Source of the DNA: Methyloceanibacter stevinii
GTDB taxonomy: Bacteria > Pseudomonadota > Alphaproteobacteria > Rhizobiales > Methyloligellaceae
DNA: 64,000 nt
Direction: 5' to 3'
NCBI RefSeq assembly: GCF_001723355.1
Contig: NZ_LPWE01000012.1
Span: 434,001-498,000 of the forward strand
The stretch's first letter is position 1; each line of letters starts with the position of its first letter. The notes under the pieces were generated by a model, which saw nothing but the letters and a program-made list of their open reading frames with translations, ran no database searches and had not been told where the DNA came from. This document shows positions 54,590 to 62,749 of this stretch, piece after piece. The translations under genes and the position numbers were made by a program.

Positions 54590-55525
54590 ATGCCCACACT
54601 GAGACAATTGGAATATTTGGTCGCCGTCGCCGACAACCGTCACTTCGGACGAGCCGCCGAGCGGGTGAATGTCACCCAACCCACGCTGAGCGAGCAGCTT
54701 CGCACGCTGGAGCAGCGATTGGGCGTCGAGCTTGTCGAGCGGTCGCGATCGAATGTGGTGGTCACCCCCCTCGGCTTCGAAGTCGTCGAGATCGCGCGCC
54801 GTATGCTTCAGGACGCCCAGCGCATCGTCGATATTACGGGGAACGTGGGCTCGGGCATCGCCGGCGTCGTGCGCCTAGGGCTGCCGCCCACGATCGGGCC
54901 CTATCTTCTCCCGCGCGTCGACCCCACCCTTCACGCGACCTACCCCAAGCTCAAGCTTTACGCCCGCGAGGAGTTGCCTCACGCCCTTCCCCGGGAACTG
55001 GCCGAGGGCATTCACGACGTGATCATCGCCCCCCTCCCCGTGAACCAGAACGCCAAGGAGGCTGTCCTTTTCGAGGAACCGCTTTATCTCGCCGTCCCGA
55101 TCGACCACGAGCTGGCCAACCGGTCCAGCATCAAGGCGGCCGACCTCGAGGGGGTCGACCTCCTGGCCCTTGGACCGGGCCACCAGCTCCGCGAACTGGT
55201 CGTCAACCTCGCGGCGGAATGCGGCGCGAATCTGCGCTACGACTACGAGGGCACCAGCCTGGATACGCTGCGTGAAATGATGGCCACGGGCCTCGGCGTG
55301 AGCCTAATGCCCGGACTTTATGTCCGCAGCGTCGTCAGCAAAGACCCCCGTTTCAAGACCTTCGACATTGGCAGCCGTGGGTTGAGCCGGACCATTGGCA
55401 TGCTCTGGCGCAAATCAAAGAACCCACAACATAATTTCGACAATCTCGCCGTATTGATCCGGAACATCGTAAAAGATGAATTCGGCCCCAGCCGTGTTAA
55501 GACACGGGCGGAGTCGGTCGCCTAG
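54590..55525 (+). CDS. OxyR-like LysR family regulator
   Basis: A 311-residue regulator. The start ATG 54590 has GGAAGGGG upstream. The helix-turn-helix PTLRQLEYLVAVADNRHFGR and AERVNVTQPTLSEQLRTLEQ is close to OxyR. In E. coli OxyR the peroxide-sensing Cys199 is in DGHCLRDQ; here the corresponding sequence is PGHQLREL, with Gln in its place, and no second Cys stands at the partner position. ATAG half-sites precede the gene. It may sense another signal or use a different mechanism. Followed by terC, 37 bases on. Confidence 0.82.
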   Translation: MPTLRQLEYLVAVADNRHFGRAAERVNVTQPTLSEQLRTLEQRLGVELVERSRSNVVVTPLGFEVVEIARRMLQDAQRIVDITGNVGSGIAGVVRLGLPPTIGPYLLPRVDPTLHATYPKLKLYAREELPHALPRELAEGIHDVIIAPLPVNQNAKEAVLFEEPLYLAVPIDHELANRSSIKAADLEGVDLLALGPGHQLRELVVNLAAECGANLRYDYEGTSLDTLREMMATGLGVSLMPGLYVRSVVSKDPRFKTFDIGSRGLSRTIGMLWRKSKNPQHNFDNLAVLIRNIVKDEFGPSRVKTRAESVA

Positions 55526-55562
55526 CGGCGCTACCACCACGATTTTCCGGAGTTTTTCTTAC

Positions 55563-56582
55563 ATGGCGTTCATCGACACCCTGGTCATGGGCAAGCCCGC
55601 TTGGATGTGGGCAATCTTCATGACCATCGTGGTCATTCTGCTTGCGGTCGATCTTGGACTGTTTCACCGCAAGGCCAGGGAAATCGGCGTCCGGGAAAGC
55701 CTGCTTCTCAGCGCCTTCTACATCACGATCGGCCTCGCCTTCGGCGCGTGGGTCTGGCTCAATATCGGGCCCACCAGCGGCAAGGAGTATCTCACCGGAT
55801 TCCTCGTTGAGAAGACGTTGTCCATGGACAACATCTTCGTCATGTCGCTGATTTTCACCTACTTCGGAATTCCCCGGATCTATCAGCACCGGGTGCTGTT
55901 CTACGGCATTCTCGGCGTCATCCTGCTGCGCGGCATCGTCATTGCGTTGGGCGCCTGGCTCGTCGCGAGCTTCCACTGGGTACTGTACATCTTTGCGCTG
56001 CTGCTGATCTTCACCGGCATCAAGATGCTGCTTCCAGGAGACGATGAGCCGGACATCGAAGAGAACTTCGCTCTGAGAATCATGCGGCGATTCTTGCGCA
56101 TCACGCCCAAGCTGCATGGACAGCGCTTCTTCATCCGGCAGCCCGACGACAAGACCGGCAAGATCCTCACATGGGTCACGCCTCTCTTCGTCGCGATGAT
56201 CCTGATCGAGATCGTCGACGTGATCTTTGCTCTCGACAGCATTCCCGCCATCTTCGCGATCACCACCGACACGTTCGTGGTCTATACGTCCAACATCTTC
56301 GCGATCCTTGGCTTGCGCGCGCTCTATTTCGCGCTCGCCGCCGTGATCGATCGATTTTCCTACCTCAAGCCTGCCCTCGCCATGATCTTGGTGTTCATCG
56401 GCTCGAAAATATTCGTCGCCGACCTCGCAGGCTGGGAGAAGTTCCCCTCATCGGTGTCGCTCAGCGTGACAATCGCGTTGATCGCCGGCGGGATCCTCTA
56501 CTCGCTCTGGCGCACGCAGCGCGATCCCGAACCCCCGAGCCCGAACGACAAGGTTCAGAACGCAAAACCTGGGGATGTCTAG
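55563..56582 (+). CDS. TerC/Alx family membrane protein
   Basis: A 339-residue protein of about nine hydrophobic segments. The ATG 55563 is the likely start; the frame is open to 55476, overlapping the preceding gene. The family motifs are FLVEKTLSMDNIFVMSLIF and MILIEIVDVIFALDSIPAIF, with the acidic residues in the membrane that are thought to bind metal. TerC proteins have been linked to tellurite resistance, manganese export and protein secretion. The position after the OxyR-like gene suggests co-transcription. Confidence 0.9.
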   Translation: MAFIDTLVMGKPAWMWAIFMTIVVILLAVDLGLFHRKAREIGVRESLLLSAFYITIGLAFGAWVWLNIGPTSGKEYLTGFLVEKTLSMDNIFVMSLIFTYFGIPRIYQHRVLFYGILGVILLRGIVIALGAWLVASFHWVLYIFALLLIFTGIKMLLPGDDEPDIEENFALRIMRRFLRITPKLHGQRFFIRQPDDKTGKILTWVTPLFVAMILIEIVDVIFALDSIPAIFAITTDTFVVYTSNIFAILGLRALYFALAAVIDRFSYLKPALAMILVFIGSKIFVADLAGWEKFPSSVSLSVTIALIAGGILYSLWRTQRDPEPPSPNDKVQNAKPGDV

Positions 56583-56621
56583 GAGCGCTGTGGCTCAGCG
56601 CGACGAGCGGCCGATGGACGC

Positions 56622-57641
56622 CTAAGCGGCGGATCTGTTCTCCGCCGTCCGCGTTTCCGGCACGGTGCCGCTGACGATGTCGCGGGCCTGCTCAAGCACC
56701 TCGACGCCGGCGCCAGGCAAGTGCGCATTCTCGGCGATATGCCGCCGGAAGGCGCGCGCCCGCGGCTGTCCATGGAACAGGCCGAGCACATGCCGGGTCA
56801 TCGCATTCAACCGCACACCGCGGTCGAGCTCGCCCCCGACATAGTCGATAAAGCGATCGAGCACCTCGAAGCGTGTAAGTGGGACCTCCGCTTCGCCGTA
56901 GAGCGTCTGGTCCACGGCGGCCAGGAGATACGGATCCGCGTAAGCCGCGCGGCCCAGCATCACACCGTCCACGTGGACAAGATGCGGCGCCGCATGCGGC
57001 AGCGAGCCAAGACCGCCATTGATGACGATGGCAAGATCGCTGCGCCGGGTCTTCAGGCGATGGACACGGTCGTAGTCCAGAGGGGGCACGTCGCGGTTCT
57101 CTTTCGGGCTCAATCCGTCGAGCCAGGCCTTGCGCGCATGAACGATGAACATCATGCAGCCGGCGTCCGCGACCGTATCGACAAACCGGTCGAGGCTTTC
57201 TTCCGTATCTTGATCGTCGATACCGATACGGCATTTGACCGTCACCGGAACGTCGACGGCGTCCGTCATCGCGCCGACGCACTCCGCGACAAGTTTCGGC
57301 TCCGCCATGAGACAGGCGCCGAACCGGCCGGACTGCACCCGGTCCGATGGGCAGCCAATGTTGAGATTGATTTCGTCATAGCCCCATTCGGCGCCGATCC
57401 GCGCGGCCTCGGCGAGACCTGCGGGATCGCTGCCGCCGAGCTGCAGCCCGACGGGATGTTCGGCAGCATTGAACCCGAGGACACGAACGCGATCGCCATG
57501 GAGCACCGCATCGGCGGTCACCATCTCGGTGTACAGAAAAGCGCGCGCCGAAATCAGCCGCAAAAACGTGCGGCAGTGGCGGTCGGTCCATTCCATCATC
57601 GGCGCGACGCAGAAACGGTGCGAATCTGGTTTCAAAGACAT
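56622..57641 (-). CDS. dusA: tRNA-dihydrouridine(20/20a) synthase
   Basis: An FMN-dependent enzyme that reduces uridines 20 and 20a in the D-loop of tRNA. The protein has 339 residues from the ATG at 57641; an upstream start at 57713 would add a His-rich leader without support. Motifs are RFCVAPMMEWTDRHCRTFLR, NLNIGCPSDRVQSGRFGACLM (catalytic Cys in the latter) and KCRIGIDDQD. The pattern and length match DusA, not DusB. Confidence 0.93.
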   Translation of the reverse strand: MSLKPDSHRFCVAPMMEWTDRHCRTFLRLISARAFLYTEMVTADAVLHGDRVRVLGFNAAEHPVGLQLGGSDPAGLAEAARIGAEWGYDEINLNIGCPSDRVQSGRFGACLMAEPKLVAECVGAMTDAVDVPVTVKCRIGIDDQDTEESLDRFVDTVADAGCMMFIVHARKAWLDGLSPKENRDVPPLDYDRVHRLKTRRSDLAIVINGGLGSLPHAAPHLVHVDGVMLGRAAYADPYLLAAVDQTLYGEAEVPLTRFEVLDRFIDYVGGELDRGVRLNAMTRHVLGLFHGQPRARAFRRHIAENAHLPGAGVEVLEQARDIVSGTVPETRTAENRSAA

Positions 57642-57750
57642 CTGCTCAACTTTGGGATTAGCCCTTTGTAAGTGGTGGCACAGTGCGGCAATCGCAAGGC
57701 GGTAATGAGCCACCGCGCGGGTATATGCGCAAGCCCATGCGAAGTACGTA

Positions 57751-58479
57751 TTAAAGACTGCGCTGATTGACCCGTTTTGACAGTTCTTCCGCGCTCTCGA
57801 CGCGTTCCGAATAGCGATCGACGAGAGGCGCCGCGCGGCTGCGCACCATATAGGTGAACTTCACGAGCTCTTCGATAACATCCACGACCCGATTGTAATA
57901 GGCCGAGGGCTTCATGCGATCATTGTCGTCGAACTCGAGAAAAGCCTTCGCCACGGAAGACTGGTTCGGGATCGTCACCATCCGCATCCAGCGTCCAAGA
58001 ACGCGCATCTGGTTGACGGTGTTGAAGCTTTGCGAACCGCCGCAGACCTGCATCACGGCAAGAGTCTTACCTTGCGTCGGACGCACCGCGCCGAGCGCCA
58101 GCGGAATCCAGTCGATCTGCGCTTTCATGATGCCGGACATCGCACCGTGCCGCTCCGGCGAAACCCAGACCATTCCTTCCGACCACGCCGCAAGGTCCCG
58201 CAATTCCTGAACTTTGGGATGATCGATTTCCTCCGCGTCCGGCAACGGCAAGCCGCGTGGATCGAAGATGCGGGTTTCGCAGCCATGCCATTTCAAAAGG
58301 CGCTCCGCCTCCAACGCCAACAGCTTCGAGAAAGAACGCGCGCGCAAGGACCCATAGAGGATAAGAATGCGCGGCTTGTGGCCCGGATCGTCGGGGCCGG
58401 CATAGTAGGCCACGTCGACCGGCTGCATGCACGCGACGTCGATATTGGGAAGATCGTGTCCGTCCTGCTGGTCCGCCAA
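57751..58479 (-). CDS. arsH: Arsenical resistance protein ArsH
   Basis: An NADPH-dependent FMN flavoprotein of 242 residues. The flavodoxin-like phosphate loop is [17 protein letters not shown] near residue 39 and the family motif [21 protein letters not shown] is present. ArsH proteins oxidise trivalent organoarsenicals or reduce quinones and metals. It closes the ars operon, three bases after arsC. Confidence 0.93.
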   Translation of the reverse strand: MADQQDGHDLPNIDVACMQPVDVAYYAGPDDPGHKPRILILYGSLRARSFSKLLALEAERLLKWHGCETRIFDPRGLPLPDAEEIDHPKVQELRDLAAWSEGMVWVSPERHGAMSGIMKAQIDWIPLALGAVRPTQGKTLAVMQVCGGSQSFNTVNQMRVLGRWMRMVTIPNQSSVAKAFLEFDDNDRMKPSAYYNRVVDVIEELVKFTYMVRSRAAPLVDRYSERVESAEELSKRVNQRSL

Positions 58480-58482
58480 GCC

Positions 58483-58893
58483 CTACGCCCTCCCCGTATC
58501 GATCTGCTCACCGTCTTCCTTGGTGAAGACGCCAAAATGCGGATTCTCCAGGAGATCGAGCACAAGTTCGCTCGGGCGGCACAGGCGAATGCCCTTGGGC
58601 GTCACGACGATCGGCCGATTGACCAGGATGGGATGCTCCAGCATGGCATCGAGGATCGCCTCGTCGGATACAGACGGATCTGTAAGCCCCAACTCTTCGG
58701 CCGGAGATTTGCTGACCCGCAGTGCCGTGCGCGGCGTGAGCGATGCGCCCGCAAACAAGGCGATCAACTGCGGCCGCGTCCATCCCGTTTCGAGATACTC
58801 GATGACACGGACGTCCTCGCCAGACGCTTCGATCATCTTGAGCGTGTTGCGGGACGTGCCGCAGTTGGGATTGTGGTGGATGACGGCGGTCAC
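58483..58893 (-). CDS. arsC: Arsenate reductase (glutaredoxin-dependent)
   Basis: A 136-residue ArsC/Spx-type reductase that converts arsenate to arsenite. The start is GTG 58893, with GGAGAAAGAG upstream. The active site is HHNPNCGTSRNTLKMI with Cys in CGTSRN; the Arg in RPIVVTPKG belongs to the oxyanion site. Its start overlaps the arsR stop by four bases. No arsenite exporter is encoded next to it in this window, so arsenite efflux must be provided elsewhere. Confidence 0.93.
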   Translation of the reverse strand: MTAVIHHNPNCGTSRNTLKMIEASGEDVRVIEYLETGWTRPQLIALFAGASLTPRTALRVSKSPAEELGLTDPSVSDEAILDAMLEHPILVNRPIVVTPKGIRLCRPSELVLDLLENPHFGVFTKEDGEQIDTGRA

Positions 58894-59243
58894 GATGCTC
58901 TTTCTCCTTCTCCGCACTCGCAGGCGATTTCGTCGAGAACGGTTTTGCACAGCTCGGCATTGCCGCCGCAGCAGTCTTCCATCAGGAACGCGAGCAGGCC
59001 CCGGATGCCGTTGATATTTGCGTAATAGCGGATGGTTCGGCCCTCGCGCACGTTGCGGATCAGGCCTGCGCGCACGAGCACACTCAAATTGGCCGACATC
59101 GTGTTTTGCCGGACATCCAAGGCGTCGCTGATTTCTCCGGCTTGCATGCCGCGATCGCCGGCCCGGATCAGAAGCCGAAAGACTTCCAGCCGCGTCTCCT
59201 GGCCAAGCGCCGAGAGCGCGATCAAGCTCTGATTAAAATCCAT
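58890..59243 (-). CDS. arsR: ArsR family repressor
   Basis: A 117-residue winged-helix repressor, first in the ars operon. The DNA-binding helices are in MQAGEISDALDVRQNTMSAN and LSVLVRAGLIRNVREGRTIR. Cysteines that could bind As(III) lie in the C-terminus, EDCCGGNAELC and ACEC, as in the ArsR subgroup with C-terminal ligands. A-rich sequence directly upstream (ATATATC and GTATA, about 59242-59263) may hold its operator. Confidence 0.9.
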   Translation of the reverse strand: MDFNQSLIALSALGQETRLEVFRLLIRAGDRGMQAGEISDALDVRQNTMSANLSVLVRAGLIRNVREGRTIRYYANINGIRGLLAFLMEDCCGGNAELCKTVLDEIACECGEGERAS

Positions 59244-59265
59244 ATATCGAGAATAATGGAAGTAT
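59242..59265. promoter_or_regulatory. Candidate ars operator/promoter
   Basis: An A+T-rich patch with ATATATCG and GGAAGTATA lies immediately upstream of arsR in otherwise GC-rich sequence. An imperfect inverted arrangement is possible, but no strong palindrome is present. Confidence 0.3.
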
Positions 59266-59329
59266 ACGCAGGCGCAAGGTCTTGCGCCTACCCACGCGCC
59301 GTATGCGACATCGAGCCGCTACGTAAACG

Positions 59330-60286
59330 CTAAGGCGCGCGGGGCGGGGGCGGCGGAACGGTGAGGTCGGGGACGAGTTCCTGCCCCGGCAGGGCCGCAT
59401 TGGCATCCGCCGGCGCTGGAATCGGAAGTTCTTCGATGATCATCGGCGCGACGGGCTGCCGTGCCGGCGCCATCGGCCGCGGATGCACGATCATGTAGGC
59501 CGCGACGTCCCAGGCATCCTGCACGCTCAGGACCGGGTTCTCATGGTCCACCCCGATGGGCATGTTGGCGCGGATGTACGAGGCTGCATAGGCGATCTGG
59601 CCCATACCCGCCCCGCCATTGAAGCTGTCCTCGCCCCAAAGCGGCGGCACGTAATAACCGACCTCGGGCGGCAGCCTCGGCGCGCCCTGCCCGTCCTGGC
59701 CGTGACAACTCAGGCAGTGCTGCGCGTAAACCGTCTCGCCGCGCCGGGCACTCGGCACATCGCGGGGAACCGCGATCGGCATCAATCCCGAGCCCGGCAG
59801 GCGCACGCCCTCCGGCGTGTCCTTGCCCACGAATTCGAGATAGGCGATCAAGGCCAACATCTCGCGGCTGTCTTCCGGCAACGGCTTCCCGTTCAGACCG
59901 AGCCTCATGCACGAGTTGATGCGATCGGGCAGCGTGATGACCTTGTTGTCCACAAGCATCGGGAATGTCGCCGCCGTCGACACGAAGGGCGCGGCGAAAG
60001 GCTTCAGTCCAGCATTCAAATGGCAACTCTGGCAGGACAAATTGTTGCCGCCAAAGGCCATTGCGGAATTCTGTGCATCTTTGCCGATGAAACGCGGCGT
60101 GTCTTCGACAAGATCCCGGCCGTACCGGATCAGGTCGGTCTTGGGCCCCGGGTCCAGCGCGTCGATCTTTTGCGGCACGTTCGAAGGATAACGAACCGTG
60201 GTGCCGCCTTCCGTGAGCAGGTACCCTGCGCCAACCCCCGCAACCGCCGCCAAGGCGATGCACAATTCCCATGCAACTGTTCTCAA
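59330..60286 (-). CDS. TsdA-like diheme cytochrome c
   Basis: A 318-residue exported or anchored cytochrome. Heme c sites are CQSCH at residues 85-89 and CLSCH at 191-195. Between them lies DRINSCMRLGLNGKPLPEDS; in thiosulfate dehydrogenase TsdA a Cys about 40 residues after the first heme His ligates heme iron, and Cys126 here fits that spacing. TsdA joins two thiosulfates to tetrathionate. A Pro-rich tail ends the protein. The enzymatic activity is inferred from this motif only; it could be an electron carrier. Confidence 0.75.
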   Translation of the reverse strand: MRTVAWELCIALAAVAGVGAGYLLTEGGTTVRYPSNVPQKIDALDPGPKTDLIRYGRDLVEDTPRFIGKDAQNSAMAFGGNNLSCQSCHLNAGLKPFAAPFVSTAATFPMLVDNKVITLPDRINSCMRLGLNGKPLPEDSREMLALIAYLEFVGKDTPEGVRLPGSGLMPIAVPRDVPSARRGETVYAQHCLSCHGQDGQGAPRLPPEVGYYVPPLWGEDSFNGGAGMGQIAYAASYIRANMPIGVDHENPVLSVQDAWDVAAYMIVHPRPMAPARQPVAPMIIEELPIPAPADANAALPGQELVPDLTVPPPPPRAP

Positions 60287-60405
60287 GCCGAATGGTCCCC
60301 TCTCACCCCGAATGACCAGCGTGTCGCATCCTCACTTCCGCGTAGCAGATGCGAAGCAGCGCGTGAACGAGTATATGAGCCTAACGTGATCACGATCCTG
60401 AAAGC

Positions 60406-62734
60406 ATGACAGACAAAACGCTCCAGCCTTCCGAAACCGCCGTCGACCCTGTCTGCGGCATGACCGTCGACCTCACTGCCGGCAAGCCGAGCACGGCGCA
60501 TGACGGCATAGACTATCACTTCTGCTCGAAGGGCTGCCTCGCGAAGTTTACCGCCGATCCCGAGCGCTACCTGAACGGCGCGCCCGAGCCGGAGCCCGCC
60601 CCGCCGGGTACGCTGTACACCTGTCCCATGCACCCTGAGATTGTCCAAGAGGGCCCGGGCGCGTGCCCATCTGCGGCATGGCCTTGGAGCCCATGGGGAT
60701 CCCTACGGAGGATATGCCCAACGAGGAACTCATCGATTTCACACGGCGCCTTTGGGTCGCGGCGCCGCTCGCGCTGATCGTGGCCGCCATCGAGATGAGC
60801 GGGCATCTGTTCGGGCTCGACCTGCTGCCGTTCCTGGAGCCGCATGCCAAGCAATGGCTCCTGTTCGCCCTGGCGACACCCGTGGTGCTGTGGTGCGGCT
60901 GGCCGTTCTTCGTGCGCGGTGTGCAGTCCTTGCGCACCGGCCACCTGAACATGTTCACCCTGATCGGCCTCGGCACGGGCGCGGCCTATCTCTACAGCGT
61001 CGTCGGCACGGTCGCACCGGGCCTGTTCCCGGAAACCATGCGCGATGAACACGGACTGGTGCCCGTCTATTTCGAGGCGGCCGCCGTCATCGTCGCGCTG
61101 GTCCTGCTGGGACAGGTCCTCGAACTGCGCGCCCGCGAAAAGACCGGCGGCGCCATCCGCGCCCTGCTCGACCTTGCGCCCAAGACGGCGTTGCGCGTCC
61201 ACGCGGGTGGCGAGACCGAAACCGTCCCGCTCGCCGACGTGCAGGTCGGTGACATCTTGCGGGTTCGTCCCGGGGATCAGGTTCCCATCGACGGCACCGT
61301 CATCGATGGGCGCAGCCAAGTCGACGAGTCGATGTTGACCGGCGAACCCGTGCCCGTCGCCAAGGGGCAGAACGACACGGTCACGGGTGGCACGCTCAAC
61401 GGCACGGGGTCGTTCGACATGCGCGTGGACCGAACGGGCGCCGAAACGACGCTGTCCCAGGTCGTGCACATGGTCGCCGAGGCGCAACGCTCACGCGCAC
61501 CGATCCAGCGTCTTGCCGATAGCGTCGCGGGCTACTTCGTCCCCGCCGTCATTGCCGTCGCCGTGATCGCCTTCATCGCTTGGCTGCTCGTCGGCCCGGC
61601 CCCTCAGCTTCCCTACGCCCTCGTGGCCGCGGTCAGCGTGTTGATCATCGCTTGCCCCTGCGCGCTGGGTCTTGCGACGCCGATCTCGATCATGGTCGCG
61701 ACGGGCCGTGGCGCGCAGGCCGGCGTCCTCATTCGCAATGCCGCCGGGCTGGAGCGCCTGGCCAAGGTCGACACGCTCGTGGTGGACAAGACCGGCACAC
61801 TCACCGAAGGCAAACCCGCCCTGACCGACATCGAGGCCGTGAACGGCTTTACCGACGCCAAGGTCCTCGGCATTGCCGCCGCGCTCGAGAGCGGCAGCGA
61901 ACACCCTCTCGCCGTCGCGATCCTGAAAGGCGCGTCCGACAAAGGCGTGAAGGTCGAGAAGGCGCGGGACTCGAGGCGGTGACAGGACAAGGCGTCATCG
62001 GCCGCGTCGGCGGGAACATCGGCGGGCACGCGGCGCGGCTGGGCAACAGCCAGTTGATGGACGAACACCGGATCAACATCCTCGACGTCAAGGATACGGT
62101 GACGCGGCTCCGCAAGGAGGGAAAGACCGTGGTGTATCTCGCGGTCGACAACCGGCTCGCAGGCATTGTCGCCGTGGCCGATCCTATCCGGGAAAGTGCC
62201 AAAGACTCCGTCGCCACCCTCCACGGCTTGGGCTTGCGCATCGTGATGGCGACCGGAGACAACATCACGACTGCCAGGTCGGTCGCCGACCAGCTTGGGG
62301 TCGACGAGGTTCATGCCGGCATGACGCCGGGCGAGAAGCTGGAACTCGTGGAAGAGCTTGAGAACCAGGGAGCAGTCGTGGCCATGGCGGGCGACGGCAT
62401 CAACGACGCACCTGCGCTCGCCAAGGCCGACGTCGGCATCGCCATGGGCACGGGCGCGGACGTCGCCGTCGAGAGCGCGGATATGACCCTGCTCAAAAGC
62501 GATCTGCGCGGCGTCGCCCGCGGCGTGAAACTGGCGCGCGCCACCATGCGCAATATCAAGCAGAACCTGTTCTTCGCGTTCTGCTACAACGCGATTGGCG
62601 TCCCCATCGCGGCCGGCGTGCTCTACCCTGTCGCCGGAATCGTGCTGTCGCCCATGATCGCGGCCGCGGCCATGAGCCTGTCGTCCGTTTCCGTCGTCGG
62701 GAACGCTCTACGCCTGCGCCGTGTTGACCTGTAA
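60406..62734 (+). CDS. copA: Copper-translocating P-type ATPase (two frameshifts)
   Basis: A P1B-type ATPase that pumps Cu+ or Ag+ out of the cytoplasm. The N-terminus has a YHS domain (DPVCGMTVDL) and a heavy-metal-binding module YTCPMHPEIVQEGPGACP. Adding a C near 60666 gives the missing ICGMALEP, and a T near 61971 turns the break into ARDFEAVTGQGVIG. Core motifs are IIACPCALGLATP (metal site), DKTGTLTEGKP (phosphorylation), SEHPLA and GDGINDAPALA. The restored length is about 776 residues. No copper regulator is adjacent; pepN follows 15 bases on. Confidence 0.9.
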
Positions 62735-62749
62735 CCGGAGGCCCCAAGG

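Noticed and set aside
6076-62734. Calling the frameshifted genes pseudogenes
   Set aside because: Each is repaired by one base in a short run, keeps its catalytic motifs, and fits its neighbours after repair; error in the sequence is the simpler explanation.
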